Below are positions 1 through 9,463 of a stretch of 64,000 bases of DNA, piece after piece. Numbering within the stretch: position 1 is the first letter of the stretch; each line of letters begins with the position of its first letter. The stretch is from Thermosynechococcaceae cyanobacterium Okahandja (GTDB lineage: Bacteria; Cyanobacteriota; Cyanobacteriia; Thermosynechococcales; Thermosynechococcaceae), in contig CP136945.1 in assembly GCA_041530395.1 (NCBI GenBank), positions 372,001 through 436,000 of the forward strand. Reading direction: 5' to 3'. Below the pieces are notes generated by a model that saw only the letters and a program-made list of their open reading frames with translations, was not told the DNA's origin and searched no databases. The position numbers and the translations under genes were made by a program.

Positions 1-760
1 GGCTACTGGCTTCGTAATAGGCAGCAACGGAGGGAAACCCAAGCCGTTCAATGACTAAGGCCTGATCAAAGCCAGCAATTGTATTGATGCCAGCAACCGC
101 CGCCAGATCAATATGGGCAGGATGAGCCGCATGGAGTTGCCGCGCTAAGCGTTGCAGTTCGCGGCTGATGGCGCGCTCAAACCGACGCCCCCAAAAAGTA
201 CGGCCAAGATGCGCTAAGGAGCGGTTCGAGTCAAGGTTCGGGCAAATAACGGCGGCACCCGCAATCAGATGATCCGCCGCCTGCTGCGCATACCAAGCGC
301 CCCACAGGGCCAGTTGCCCCCCCAACGAGTAGCCGACCAACCAGTAGGGGGGCGTGTAGCCAAGGTCGTGGCACTGGTGGGCGATCGCCTGTAGATCCTT
401 GCCTTCGTAAAGGCCGTCACTGGTGAGGGTTGGCGACAGTTGGCCCGTGCGACCATGGGCGCGCCAATCAAACAACACCACATCAAACTGGCGGTGTTGC
501 CCCCAGTGGGCGAGGGTATGTAGGTACCACTGATTACTGAGGTCTCCCGTAATGCCGTAGGTGGCAATCAGGGTACCGCGGGCATGGGGCACCCGACACC
601 CTTGGCCGTACAGGGGAACCCCTTGTGCCCCCTCAAAGAGATGCTCCCGCTGCGGTTGCCAGCGATAGGGACAGCCCAACCGCTGAGCGTAGGCGGTAAA
701 AATGGTGTGGGCAATGGGCGATCGCAACCCCAAGGGGGGCCAGTAGGAAAAAGATTGCAT
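1..760 (-). CDS. YheT-like alpha/beta hydrolase (partial, C-terminus outside window)
   Basis: Reading the minus strand from the ATG at 758-760 gives an open frame to the window edge (about 253 residues, beginning MQSFSYWPPLGLRSPIAHT). A GYSLGG nucleophile elbow lies near residues 141-146, and FDWRAHGRTG precedes it, as in the YheT/UPF0017 group of alpha/beta hydrolases. The N-terminal region with 'SPIAHTIF' and a conserved early Tyr/Trp pattern also suits that family. The catalytic Asp and His expected further on are mostly beyond the edge. The substrate is unknown; an esterase is the usual prediction. It is divergent from the gene at 823. Confidence 0.8.
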   Translation of the reverse strand, partial: MQSFSYWPPLGLRSPIAHTIFTAYAQRLGCPYRWQPQREHLFEGAQGVPLYGQGCRVPHARGTLIATYGITGDLSNQWYLHTLAHWGQHRQFDVVLFDWRAHGRTGQLSPTLTSDGLYEGKDLQAIAHQCHDLGYTPPYWLVGYSLGGQLALWGAWYAQQAADHLIAGAAVICPNLDSNRSLAHLGRTFWGRRFERAISRELQRLARQLHAAHPAHIDLAAVAGINTIAGFDQALVIERLGFPSVAAYYEASS

Positions 761-822
761 AGGGCAGCGAGGCAAACCGTAGAGTATTCATCACACTTGG
801 TCATCATTGTGAGGCATCCACC

Positions 823-1665
823 ATGACGCAGAGCGATGATCCCTCTTGGCGGGGCAACGGGGCAGATCGCTATGCCGTAGAGGCCTGCTTAACCAGTGCT
901 CAAGCCAACCGTTTAGTTGATGAAGTCTTTGCGGCTGTAGAAGCGGAAGCCACGCCAGACATCGAGTTTGCCGCTGTTTTAGAGCCGTCTGAGGCCTCCC
1001 CCCTTTTAGTTCCCTATGAATCGCTGGCTAGCCCGCACACCGTTGGTGCCGCAGCGAAACGGACGCTATCGGTGAATGCCGATGTTTCTTGGCGCGATCG
1101 CTTTTTAATGGGTGTTGGCATTGCCTCCTTTGTCCTTAGTATCGGCTTATGGGTGAGTGGTGCCCGCCAACCCACTCCAGTCGTTACCGCCGAGGTCACA
1201 ACCCCACCCGCCGCCGATGTTGCCTTTGCCGAATACCTACAAACCTCACTTCAACTCTTGAGTCAGCAGCCGACCCCCACCCCCTCGCCTACCCCGACAA
1301 CCGTGGCTCAGACTTCAGCACCCACCACCGTTGAACGAATTTATGTCCCCCTTTATCAACCCCCCAATGCAGCGGCGGTCTCGCTCCCGCAACTCCCCCC
1401 CGTTACCACCCCAACACCGCCAGCCAGCAGTAGTGTTGCCGCTGCCCCGGTGACCCCACCGCCACCTCAGCATACCTTGGTGGGGGTTCTCGAGCTAGGC
1501 GATCGCTCCGTTGCCCTCATTCAAAGCAATGGTGAAACCCTGCGTCTGAGTGTGGGCGATACTGTGGGCAATGACGGCTGGCAACTGGTGCAAATTCAAA
1601 ATCAACGTGCCGTGCTGCGGCGGCAAGGGGAAGTTCGCTCCTTAACGGTCGGCCAAAGCTTCTAA
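823..1665 (+). CDS. Single-pass membrane protein with PilP/GspC-like C-terminal domain
   Basis: 280 residues. A cytoplasmic N-terminal part of about 90 residues is followed by one membrane segment (about 93-113), a long Pro/Thr-rich linker (about 118-210) and a compact beta-rich C-terminal domain (about 213-280; HTLVGVLELGDRSVALIQ then a GETLRLSVGD turn). This order of short cytoplasmic tail, anchor, proline linker and small beta domain is that of GspC and PilP-type pilus or secretion alignment proteins, and the repeated 'L-x-V-G-x-x-x' turns suit it. I infer a role in type IV pilus or envelope assembly; no other pilus gene is nearby. ATG start chosen after the divergent gene. Confidence 0.6.
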   Translation: MTQSDDPSWRGNGADRYAVEACLTSAQANRLVDEVFAAVEAEATPDIEFAAVLEPSEASPLLVPYESLASPHTVGAAAKRTLSVNADVSWRDRFLMGVGIASFVLSIGLWVSGARQPTPVVTAEVTTPPAADVAFAEYLQTSLQLLSQQPTPTPSPTPTTVAQTSAPTTVERIYVPLYQPPNAAAVSLPQLPPVTTPTPPASSSVAAAPVTPPPPQHTLVGVLELGDRSVALIQSNGETLRLSVGDTVGNDGWQLVQIQNQRAVLRRQGEVRSLTVGQSF

Positions 1666-2324
1666 ACTTGAGAGATCTGAGAAAGGATAACGCACTAGAA
1701 TAACGTCATGCTTCGAGAAGCTGGGCATACACATCATCCTCAGCATTATCCCAAACGGCATCAAGTGAGGTTTGGCTGTCAATGAATGCTCCAACCACTT
1801 GCTGACGCGCAGTGGTGGTGTCTTGATGACAAGGCATTAGCCCTTGCGACAGGCGGCATTCTCGCCGAGCAACCAGAACGTTTGCTGGACTGCTCCCCCA
1901 CGTCGTTTCCGCGATGGGGCTTTTGGTTATTTTTTCGCCTCGAGTCCGACGGGTATCAACCGACTCAGAGGACTGACAGGTTTGACTCACCTTTCATTGA
2001 GGGGTCGTGCCTCTGGGTTAGTCGGAATCTCTGTTCCGCCCTTTGCCGTACCGCTCAAGATAGCGTGAGAGTACCACAAATTTGTTGGCACTTCGTCGCT
2101 CCCCTTCTCCACTTGCCGCGATGCAGCATTGTTACGGGGTGAATCTCCTCATTGCCTCGCCTTGACTCCAACCTGCTAACGCGAGGTTGGAGAGTGCGGC
2201 GGATTTTGTTCAACCCAAACTCAGCTTCGTTGTCCGGCACAATTATCACCCATACCCTTACCCGGCAGTTCTACTGACTCCAGTAGCCCGATTTTGCCTT
2301 GGCGAACCGTAGCCCAGAGCGTTT
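1666..2324. other. Decayed intergenic stretch, no intact gene
   Basis: About 660 bases with no convincing full-length gene. On the minus strand a short open frame ends at 1706 with DAVWDNAEDDVYAQLLEA, which resembles the acidic C-terminus of small antitoxins, but nothing upstream in that frame (to about 1990) looks like a protein domain. A strong hairpin, CTCCAACCT/AGGTTGGAG, lies at 2166-2192, and a weaker one near 1795-1815. I read the stretch as a decayed mobile element that truncated an antitoxin-like gene. The origin cannot be settled by eye. Confidence 0.35.
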
Positions 2325-2370
2325 TTAACTTTTGAGGGGTTTGGGGAGCAGCATCAGCGTCGGGAGGATG
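2325..2370 (+). mobile_element. Solitary IS200/IS605 left-end remnant (copy A)
   Basis: TTAAC at 2325-2329 is followed by TTTTGAGGGGTTTGGGGAGC and, after a short deletion, CAGCG-T-CGGGA (2355-2365). The same blocks open the tnpB element at 41510. Here the 5' arm of the palindrome is missing, so the copy should be immobile. It lies about 75 bases upstream of the start codon of the next gene. Confidence 0.6.
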
Positions 2371-2445
2371 TCACCATATCCGTTCCATGCGACGAGGATT
2401 TTTGCGGGTTTTGCTAGAATTGGAAGGCTTGCGCTGGGGCTTTCC

Positions 2446-2979
2446 ATGACGTTTTTCCGCGATTTGAACAACTTTTTGGAGCAGCGCCTCGAGGACTTTA
2501 TTCGCGCCAATCCGCAGTTGGAGTTGAATCTACTCCTAATGGAGATCGAGGATCAAGAGCGGCAAACCCAAGATCTCTACCGTCAGCTCCAGCAGGAAGT
2601 GCAAGAGTGCGAGCAGCACATTCTGCAACTAGTCACCGATATTCGGCGCTGGCGCGATCGCATTCAAACGGCAACGGCGGCGGGCCGCCCTGACTTAGTG
2701 ACCCTTGCTCAGCAGCGGGAAGCCCAACTGCGGCAACGGGGACAGCAACTTTGGACACAGCGTCTGAATGCCCTCAAGCAACAGAGCGCCACCCAAGAAC
2801 TCCTTGCTAAAATTCGCGATCGCCGTCAAGAATTACAGCGCCGCGTTCCCCGGGCGAGCACTCCCCCACCTCCTCCCCCTAGCCCTACCCCCTCCGCCAC
2901 TGACCCCCTTGAAGCAGAATTTCGCCGCTTGGAGTTGCAAATTGCCCTTGAGGAATTAAAGCGCTCCATGGGTCGTTAG
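2446..2979 (+). CDS. TIGR04376 family coiled-coil protein
   Basis: 177 residues from the ATG at 2446, beginning MTFFRDLNNFLEQRLEDFIR. The protein is almost entirely charged helix (about 1-140, heptad-like Leu/Gln spacing), then a proline stretch (about 142-155) and a short terminal helix. This matches a cyanobacterial conserved family known as TIGR04376, of unknown function; members start with the same 'FLE.RLEDF' pattern, which is why the more upstream start at 2332 was rejected. The 38 residues it would add derive from the IS left-end remnant. Cytoplasmic, no membrane segment. Upstream TGCTAGAAT (about 2413) could be a -10 element. Confidence 0.8.
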   Translation: MTFFRDLNNFLEQRLEDFIRANPQLELNLLLMEIEDQERQTQDLYRQLQQEVQECEQHILQLVTDIRRWRDRIQTATAAGRPDLVTLAQQREAQLRQRGQQLWTQRLNALKQQSATQELLAKIRDRRQELQRRVPRASTPPPPPPSPTPSATDPLEAEFRRLELQIALEELKRSMGR

Positions 2980-3016
2980 TTTCAGTAATGTCTCTTTAAT
3001 GTCTCTTGTCTCTGGT

Positions 3017-4030
3017 CTAATGACTGAGGGCTTGCCAGTTAACGCCTGCTTTTAGGGCGGCTAAGAGGCCAATGGCTTCTGCATAGGACCCGCAGGGAAT
3101 CGTCTTCAGTCCTAAGTGTTCTGCCGTTACGTTCAGGGTTGTTGAGTTATTGGCAACAGTGAGGATGGGAGTTCCCTGCCGCGCCAAGGCCAATAGACCC
3201 CGACCACCAAGAGCCGTTGCGGGTGTAATGACCGCATCGACGGCATTGCTCCACAGCGTCTCCACGTCGGGCGTTAGGGTATAGCGGGGAGCACGGCTGA
3301 GTCCAACTAAGACTGAGGGCAAAAAGGTATAGCCAATTTCTTCGGCAAGGGCACGGGGATGCACTGTCTCGTCAAGGGGCAAGGGTTGCAGGGCGGGGGC
3401 ATGGGCTGCCGGAACCCGTAGGTGTTGCACCACCAAGTGGCTGATGACAGCCTCGGCACCGGCCAGTGGATCCACCCCCTGACCACTGCGATAGTTGTGC
3501 AGGGCCGTACTCCCCAAATCGTCAGGAAAACGGGTCACAATGGCGATCGCTTCGACTTTAGCCGTTTGGACGAGCTGTTCCGCTGCCCGTAGTAAGCTGC
3601 CCGGTTCTGCGATGGTTCCCCAAGTTGCCCCTGAGGCTGAGGTTCGCAAGCCAACTCCCAAGGGGGCATCGGTGGTCACACTCTCGGTAATGGTGAGGCC
3701 AAGGGTGGCTTCACAGGCTGCCGCTGCCTGTAGATGACGCAGCCGTAGGTCCGGCTCAATTGCGGCATCAAGGAGCAGACCCAGACGATTAGGGCGGGGC
3801 GATCGCAACCCCCACTCCCCGGCGGCAAACTGATCTAAAGCGTAGCCTTCCACGTACCAAACAGTCGCCAACGGCCAGTAAAGCATCGCCCCGTTGAGGA
3901 CATTGGGGTGGGTAATCAGGCGATCGCACACCTGAGCCATCGCCCGCACCACAGGAATAGCATCTCCCGCATAGCCGCCAATGGCCGCCCCAATGCCAGT
4001 GGGAATCAGCAGAACCGCCGTAAACACCAA
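3017..4030 (-). CDS. DUF3326 family protein
   Basis: 337 residues starting MVFTAVLLIPTGIGAAIGGY. The Gly-rich opening IPTGIGAAIGGYAGDA and the late TPATALGGRGLLALA segment are typical of DUF3326, a family frequent in cyanobacteria with no established biochemical function. The sequence looks like an alternating alpha/beta fold and has no membrane segment or signal peptide beyond the hydrophobic first strand. Its start lies only three bases after the stop of the protease gene at 4034, so the two are probably co-transcribed from the protease promoter. Confidence 0.8.
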   Translation of the reverse strand: MVFTAVLLIPTGIGAAIGGYAGDAIPVVRAMAQVCDRLITHPNVLNGAMLYWPLATVWYVEGYALDQFAAGEWGLRSPRPNRLGLLLDAAIEPDLRLRHLQAAAACEATLGLTITESVTTDAPLGVGLRTSASGATWGTIAEPGSLLRAAEQLVQTAKVEAIAIVTRFPDDLGSTALHNYRSGQGVDPLAGAEAVISHLVVQHLRVPAAHAPALQPLPLDETVHPRALAEEIGYTFLPSVLVGLSRAPRYTLTPDVETLWSNAVDAVITPATALGGRGLLALARQGTPILTVANNSTTLNVTAEHLGLKTIPCGSYAEAIGLLAALKAGVNWQALSH

Positions 4031-4033
4031 GGG

Positions 4034-5227
4034 CTAACGGCTCGCTTGCGCAGGGAGAGGCGCGGGTTGCACGGCCACCGTTAAGGTTTGGCCATTGCGG
4101 CGAATTTCCAGATCCATCGTCCGACCAATCCCCGTATTCTCCACCATTTGCTGCACTTGATCCGCCTTGGCAATGGTCTGGCCGTTAATGCGCTTAATCA
4201 CATCCCCCGCTTGCAGGCCAGAGCGCGCCGCCGGTGAGTTGGGCAACACCTGAAAAATGAGTACACCCGAACTTTCTTGCACCCGCACCGGACTATTCGG
4301 TGTCGAATTCAGCCGCTGCTGCACTTCCGGCGTTAAGCTCGTCATCCGAATGCCAAGGAAGGGATGATCCACCCGGCCATTGGCAATCAGTTGGTTGGCA
4401 ATCCGCTGCGCTGTGGCAATGGGAATCGCAAACCCCAAGCCTTGAGCGCCGCCAATGATGGCCGTGTTGATGCCAATCACTTCGCCGCGCTGATTGAGGA
4501 GCGGTCCGCCCGAGTTACCGGGGTTAATTGCCGCATCGGTTTGAATAAAGCCCACTCGCTTGTCGGGCACACCCACATCGCCACTAGAGCGTCCAGTGGC
4601 ACTAATAATGCCAGCGGTCACGGTGTTATCCAAGCCAAGAGGGTTACCAATGGCGATCGCCCACTCCCCGGGGCGCAATGTATCTGAGTTGCCGAGGCGC
4701 ACTACCGGCAAATTCGTTGCCTCCACCTTAACAACCGCCACATCTGTTAAGCGGTCTTGACCAATGACCCGGCCTTCAAACGTCCGGCCATCCTTCAGCG
4801 TCACGCGGACACGGTTAGCACCATCAATCACATGGGCATTTGTCAGGATCACGCCATCGCTACTGATAATAAAGCCAGAGCCTAAGCCCCGCTCTTCCCG
4901 AGTTCGCGGCGGCATCATTGGCCCAAAGAATTCTTGGAAAAAGGGATCATTAAACATCGGCGGCACACGACTTTGCACCGTGCGCGAGGCATCAATTCGT
5001 ACCACCGCTGGCCCCACCTGCTCTACCGCCCGGGCAATAAAGTTAATATCATTCCCGCCCGGCAGCGGGGCAGGCAACTGGGCAAACGTGGGAGACTCTA
5101 AAGAAGGTCGCAAGGGCATGAACTGGGTAGCAAACATGGTTGCAGCCGCCCCCAGTGCCATGACTGACAAATAGGTAACCGACTTTCCAAGCTGTTGACG
5201 CGCCGTCATAGGTGACTGCCCTTCCAA
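4034..5227 (-). CDS. HtrA/Deg-family serine protease (HhoA/HhoB type)
   Basis: 397 residues. An N-terminal anchor or signal segment (about 16-37) leads to a trypsin-like domain with His132 (NAHVIDG), Asp162 (LTDVAVVKV) and Ser239 (NPGNSGGPL), followed by one PDZ domain (about 295-385, [14 protein letters not shown]). One PDZ and an N-terminal anchor are the arrangement of cyanobacterial HhoA, HhoB and HtrA, which degrade damaged proteins in the periplasm or at the thylakoid lumen side. Which of the three it is cannot be told here. A second in-frame Met (codon 7) is an equally possible start. It precedes the DUF3326 gene by three bases. Confidence 0.92.
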   Translation of the reverse strand: MEGQSPMTARQQLGKSVTYLSVMALGAAATMFATQFMPLRPSLESPTFAQLPAPLPGGNDINFIARAVEQVGPAVVRIDASRTVQSRVPPMFNDPFFQEFFGPMMPPRTREERGLGSGFIISSDGVILTNAHVIDGANRVRVTLKDGRTFEGRVIGQDRLTDVAVVKVEATNLPVVRLGNSDTLRPGEWAIAIGNPLGLDNTVTAGIISATGRSSGDVGVPDKRVGFIQTDAAINPGNSGGPLLNQRGEVIGINTAIIGGAQGLGFAIPIATAQRIANQLIANGRVDHPFLGIRMTSLTPEVQQRLNSTPNSPVRVQESSGVLIFQVLPNSPAARSGLQAGDVIKRINGQTIAKADQVQQMVENTGIGRTMDLEIRRNGQTLTVAVQPAPLPAQASR

Positions 5228-5279
5228 TGGATAGGTGTTTTTCGTTATAGACGCAGCAAGTTATGCAGCAGTTCCCCCG

Positions 5280-5585
5280 CTACCACTTGAGCAAATTGAA
5301 CTTCTCCATATCCACTGTCTCACGGTTGCGGTAAATTGCCAAAATAATGGCTAAGCCTACCGCCGCCTCCGCCGCGGCCACCGTAATCACAAACACGGTA
5401 AACACCTGCCCCTTAATTTGTTGACCATCGAGATAGTTAGAGAACCCAATCAGGTTCAGGTTGACGGCATTGAGCAACAGTTCAATGGACATCAGCACCC
5501 GTACCGCATTGCGGCTGGTCACCAAGCCGTAGATACCAATACAAAACAGTAGCGCCGCCAAAATTAAGACATAGGTTAACTGCAT
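5280..5585 (-). CDS. ndhE: NDH-1 subunit 4L (NdhE)
   Basis: 101 residues with three membrane segments, beginning [20 protein letters not shown]. The [21 protein letters not shown] block with its membrane-buried Glu is the NuoK/NdhE signature. It forms part of the proton-translocating membrane arm of cyanobacterial NDH-1, which carries out respiration and cyclic electron flow. It is the last gene of ndhA-ndhI-ndhG-ndhE, 10 bases after ndhG. Length is normal for the family. Confidence 0.96.
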   Translation of the reverse strand: MQLTYVLILAALLFCIGIYGLVTSRNAVRVLMSIELLLNAVNLNLIGFSNYLDGQQIKGQVFTVFVITVAAAEAAVGLAIILAIYRNRETVDMEKFNLLKW

Positions 5586-5595
5586 ACTAAATCCT

Positions 5596-6198
5596 CTACT
5601 GTTCAGAGAGAGCCACAGGTTCGCGCGGGCGCTCCGGTAACTCTAAGGGAGGCACCACCTCTTCGCCCAGGATGGGTTCCGGCTCTAGCACCAACTCTCG
5701 CCGCGCCAGCACCACCGCCCCAATTAAGGCCATCAGGAGCAACACCGAGGCCAACTCAAAGGGCAGCAAAAAGTCACTAAAGAAATGCTGACCAATGCTG
5801 GTAATACTGTCACTGGTGGGGGGCAAATGACTGACTTGCCACGGCGTTTGCAAAATCATTTTCGTTAACAGGGCAAACACACCCAAGGCAACAACAGCAG
5901 CGCCACCCTGCCGCAGCCAGCGACCGGCCACGGGGGTATAGGCTTCCCGCTTATTCACCAGCATGATGGCAAAGATAATCAGGACATTAACAGCGCCCAC
6001 ATAAATTAAAATCTGGGCTGCCGACACAAAGTCCGCGTTCATGAGGATATACAGGCCAGCAATGCTGATAAACACGCCCGCCAGCAAAAACGCAGAATAG
6101 ACAATATTGCTTAAGAGGACAACGCCTAAGGCCGCCATAATCGCGGCAGCCGCAAGGGCAAAGAAGGTAATGGTTTGGGTCAGAGTGGCTAAATCCAC
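5596..6198 (-). CDS. ndhG: NDH-1 subunit 6 (NdhG)
   Basis: 200 residues, five hydrophobic segments in the first 165 residues. The [21 protein letters not shown] block is the conserved TM3 of NuoJ/NdhG. The C-terminus is an acidic, proline-rich tail ([19 protein letters not shown]) likely exposed on one membrane face. A membrane-arm subunit of NDH-1, between ndhI and ndhE in the same transcript, with gaps of only about 10 bases. Confidence 0.95.
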   Translation of the reverse strand: MDLATLTQTITFFALAAAAIMAALGVVLLSNIVYSAFLLAGVFISIAGLYILMNADFVSAAQILIYVGAVNVLIIFAIMLVNKREAYTPVAGRWLRQGGAAVVALGVFALLTKMILQTPWQVSHLPPTSDSITSIGQHFFSDFLLPFELASVLLLMALIGAVVLARRELVLEPEPILGEEVVPPLELPERPREPVALSEQ

Positions 6199-6209
6199 GG
6201 TAGCGGCTC

Positions 6210-6794
6210 CTAGTTCTCGGTTGATTGCGTTGCAGTAGCAGCAGGGCGCTCGTCCGCGCGCTGAGCACCGGCGGGCAGGTCATGCCCAGAGAGAACCCCC
6301 GCCGGTAAGTAGGCAAACTCCCGAATGGGGGTCACCATCGGATCATCGGTTACTTTATAGGGAATCCGTCCCATGGCCACATTGTCGTAGTTCAACTCGT
6401 GGCGATCGTAGGTGGCGAGTTCGTACTCCTCGGTCACCGATAGGCAGTTGGTGGGGCAGTACTCCACACAGTTGGCACAAAAGATACACACCCCAAAGTC
6501 AATGCTGTAGTGCTTTAGCTCTTTCTTTTTAATTTCTTTGTTAAAGACCCAATCCACCACCGGTAGGTTGATGGGGCACACCCGCACACACACTTCGCAA
6601 GCAATGCACTTATCAAATTCAAAGTGAATGCGACCCCGAAAGCGTTCGGACGGAATCAGCTTTTCGTAGGGGTATTGCACGGTAACGGGTCGCCGCCGCA
6701 TGTGGTCAAAGGTGACGGAGAGACCCTGACCAATGTACTTCGCGGACTGCACGGCCTCTTTGGCATAGTTGCTAATTTGATTGAGGAATTTCAT
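6210..6794 (-). CDS. ndhI: NDH-1 iron-sulfur subunit (NdhI)
   Basis: 194 residues. Two complete 4Fe-4S binding motifs are present: Cys63/66/69 with Cys73, and Cys103/106/109 with Cys113 ([12 protein letters not shown] and [12 protein letters not shown]). NdhI is the connecting electron-transfer subunit of NDH-1, passing electrons from ferredoxin toward plastoquinone. The C-terminal 35 residues are low in complexity (Ala, Thr, Glu), as in other cyanobacterial NdhI. It lies between ndhA and ndhG in the operon. Confidence 0.96.
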   Translation of the reverse strand: MKFLNQISNYAKEAVQSAKYIGQGLSVTFDHMRRRPVTVQYPYEKLIPSERFRGRIHFEFDKCIACEVCVRVCPINLPVVDWVFNKEIKKKELKHYSIDFGVCIFCANCVEYCPTNCLSVTEEYELATYDRHELNYDNVAMGRIPYKVTDDPMVTPIREFAYLPAGVLSGHDLPAGAQRADERPAATATQSTEN

Positions 6795-6824
6795 GGATAC
6801 ACCTTGTGGGACAAACGTAAACGG

Positions 6825-7943
6825 TTAACCACCAAAGGCCACAGGAAAGGCTAACTTGAGACCTGCGGTCAGCAAAAGATTGACCAAACCAACGGGTAAC
6901 AGGAACTTCCAGCCCAAATCCAAGAGTTGGTCAATGCGCACCCGCGGCACAGTCCAGCGCAGCAGGATAGCTAAAAAGATAAAGAAGTAGGCTTTGACAA
7001 GTGTCATGGTAATGCCGAGAATAGCAAAGCCAATTTGCAAGAAGGGGTTGGTTTCGGGTAGGCCGAGGGCATCGGCGATGTAGTGCAGCGGAATGGGGAA
7101 GTCCCAGCCGCCAAAGTAAAGCACACTCACCAGCAGTGCCGACAGGACTAGGTTAACGTAGGCACCCAAGTAAAAGAGGGCAAACTTCATTCCGGCATAC
7201 TCGGTCTGATATCCGGCCACCAGTTCTTCTTCGGCCTCTGGCAAGTCAAAGGGTAACCGCTCGCACTCTGCCAACGCGGCAATCCAAAAGATCAGAAAAC
7301 CAATGGGCTGCCGCCAGACATTCCAACTGAGGATGCCGTACTCGGACTGCTGCTCAACAATTTCTACGGTGCCTAAGCCGTTGGACATCATCGCTACCGC
7401 CAGCACCGCCAAGGCCAAGGGAATTTCGTAGCTAATGGACTGTGCCGCTGCCCGCAGCCCCCCCAGCAAAGAGTACTTATTATTAGAGGCGTAGCCAGAC
7501 ATCAGGAGCCCAATGGGTGCAATGCTGGAAAGGGCAATCCAGAGGAACACCCCCATGGCCAAGTTCGAGATCAGGAGGTTTTGGCCAAAGGGGACAATGA
7601 TATAGGACAAAAAGACGGGAATAACCACCACCGCCGGACCTAGGGTAAATAGCCACGGATCCGTGTTGCTGGGTAAAACATCTTCCTTAAAAATGAGCTT
7701 CAGGCCATCGGCAAGGGGCGCTAAAATGCCCAGTGGTCCAATGTACTCCGGACCAATGCGTTGCTGTACAGCCGCGGAAATTTTCCGCTCGAGCCAGACC
7801 GCCACTAGCACACCCACGGTGGCTACTACCAGCATCATCAGCATGGGCAAGGGGAGCCAGAGCAGTTTGGCCAGATCATGGCTGAGTCCTAAGGTTTCGA
7901 GAGCAGTAATGAACTGCCCCTGCAAGTCAATACCAGATTCCAT
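6825..7943 (-). CDS. ndhA: NDH-1 subunit 1 (NdhA)
   Basis: 372 residues with about eight membrane segments. The conserved cytoplasmic-loop motif [20 protein letters not shown] and the later [19 protein letters not shown] carry the quinone-chamber residues of the NuoH/NdhA family. It anchors the peripheral arm to the membrane arm of NDH-1. First gene of the ndhAIGE operon; the promoter must lie in the AT-rich 7944-8135 interval shared with divergent pyrC. Confidence 0.96.
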   Translation of the reverse strand: MESGIDLQGQFITALETLGLSHDLAKLLWLPLPMLMMLVVATVGVLVAVWLERKISAAVQQRIGPEYIGPLGILAPLADGLKLIFKEDVLPSNTDPWLFTLGPAVVVIPVFLSYIIVPFGQNLLISNLAMGVFLWIALSSIAPIGLLMSGYASNNKYSLLGGLRAAAQSISYEIPLALAVLAVAMMSNGLGTVEIVEQQSEYGILSWNVWRQPIGFLIFWIAALAECERLPFDLPEAEEELVAGYQTEYAGMKFALFYLGAYVNLVLSALLVSVLYFGGWDFPIPLHYIADALGLPETNPFLQIGFAILGITMTLVKAYFFIFLAILLRWTVPRVRIDQLLDLGWKFLLPVGLVNLLLTAGLKLAFPVAFGG

Positions 7944-8135
7944 AAGCAGATGAGCCGCACCCTACCTACAAACACGCTCTTCAGTATAAGGGTTTTATTT
8001 CCGTTACGAAGATAGATCCACTCCAAATTTTGATCACCATAGGTATTACTTATTTTTATTATTCCTTCCCCCTAGCGGCAGCTCACGGGATTTGACTAGG
8101 ATGAACAAAGGGGAATTCTAGATGTAGGAGTAACC

Positions 8136-9452
8136 GTGGCGATCGCAATCCAACATGCCGTCATTTGTACCCCCGATGGGGAACTGCGCCAGCAGGAGGT
8201 GCGCATCGAGGGCGATCGCATTGTGGAGGTAGCGGAGACGGTCACGGTAACCCCTGAAGATACGGTGATTGATGCAACGGGGCTAACGCTACTGCCGGGG
8301 GTGATTGACCCCCAAGTGCATTTTCGCGAACCCGGCCTCGAGCACAAGGAAGATTTGTTTACGGCCAGTTGCGCTTGCGCCAAGGGAGGGGTCACCTCAT
8401 TTTTAGAGATGCCTAATACCCGCCCCCTCACGATTGATCAAGCCAGCATAGACGATAAGCTGGCGCGGGCTGCCGCCAAGTCAGTGGTGAACTACGGCTT
8501 TTTTATTGGTGCCACCAAAGATAACCTCGATGTCCTGAACCGGGTGAAGCCTGCCTGCGGCATTAAAATTTTTATGGGGTCGATGCACGGGCCGCTGTTG
8601 GTGGACGAAGAGCCGATTCTGGATCGCATTTTTAGTGAGGGCGATCGCCTCATAGCCGTTCATGCGGAAGACCAAGGCCGTATTCGCGATCGCCGCGAGG
8701 CCTTTGCTGGGGTGAGCGATGTTGCCGTTCACTCCCAAATTCAAGACGAGATTGCCGCCTTCAATGCCACCCAGTTGGCCGTTAAACTGTCCTGCAAGTA
8801 CCGGCGACGGCTGCACATTCTCCACCTTTCGACAGGCATTGAAGTGGATTTCCTCAGGGAGAATAAACCCCCTTGGATCACTACAGAAGTCACACCCCAG
8901 CACCTGCTCCTGACCACCGAGGCTTACGGCAAAATTGGTGCCCTTGCCCAGATGAACCCGCCGCTGCGCACCGAATTAGATAACCAAAAACTCTGGCAGG
9001 GGCTACTCGACGGGGTGATTGACTTCATTGCCACCGATCATGCCCCCCATACGTTGGCCGAAAAAGCCCAACCCTACCCCCAAAGCCCCTCCGGGATGCC
9101 GGGCGTTGAAACCTCGCTCCCTTTAATGCTTACCCAAGCCATGGCGGGACGCTGCACCGTGCCGCAGGTGGTGCGCTGGATGGCCACAGCGGTTGCCCAC
9201 GCCTATCAAATTCCCAATAAGGGGAAAATTGTCCCCGGCTATGATGCAGATCTGGTGTTGGTGGATTTGCAGACCTACCGCCCCGTGCTGCGACAAGAGT
9301 TACTGACCAAGTGCGGCTGGAGTCCCTTTGAGGGCTGGTCGCTCACCGGTTGGCCCGTGTTCACGATTGTGAATGGTGAAATGGTCTTTAGCCACGGTAA
9401 GGTAAATACGGCGGTGCGGGGGCGACCCCTGACGTTTGGTTTGGATAGTTAA
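8136..9452 (+). CDS. pyrC: Dihydroorotase (class I type)
   Basis: 438 residues from a GTG start. The protein makes or breaks dihydroorotate in pyrimidine synthesis. Class I features are a PQVHFREPG metal-site motif (residues 59-67), Lys144 (GIKIFMGS), His176 (AVHAED), His230 (ILHLSTG) and Asp301 (ATDHAPHT). In the usual HxH zinc motif the first His is replaced by Gln60 (QVH). The other ligand positions are kept. It may be an active lineage variant or a partly degenerate enzyme. Next to it, 12 bases downstream, begins a carbonic-anhydrase-like gene. Confidence 0.88.
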   Translation: MAIAIQHAVICTPDGELRQQEVRIEGDRIVEVAETVTVTPEDTVIDATGLTLLPGVIDPQVHFREPGLEHKEDLFTASCACAKGGVTSFLEMPNTRPLTIDQASIDDKLARAAAKSVVNYGFFIGATKDNLDVLNRVKPACGIKIFMGSMHGPLLVDEEPILDRIFSEGDRLIAVHAEDQGRIRDRREAFAGVSDVAVHSQIQDEIAAFNATQLAVKLSCKYRRRLHILHLSTGIEVDFLRENKPPWITTEVTPQHLLLTTEAYGKIGALAQMNPPLRTELDNQKLWQGLLDGVIDFIATDHAPHTLAEKAQPYPQSPSGMPGVETSLPLMLTQAMAGRCTVPQVVRWMATAVAHAYQIPNKGKIVPGYDADLVLVDLQTYRPVLRQELLTKCGWSPFEGWSLTGWPVFTIVNGEMVFSHGKVNTAVRGRPLTFGLDS

Positions 9453-9463
9453 TTCATTGTCCT

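Noticed and set aside
1706-1990. Complete antitoxin gene
   Set aside because: Only the last 30 residues resemble an antitoxin; the rest is random-like and no toxin gene adjoins.
1780-2300. Group II intron
   Set aside because: No match to the domain V core (GAGCC...GTACGGTTC) was found on either strand and no reverse transcriptase is present.
2332-2445. 38-residue extension of the TIGR04376 protein
   Set aside because: The extension is translated from the IS left-end remnant, and family members begin at MTFF-like sequence.
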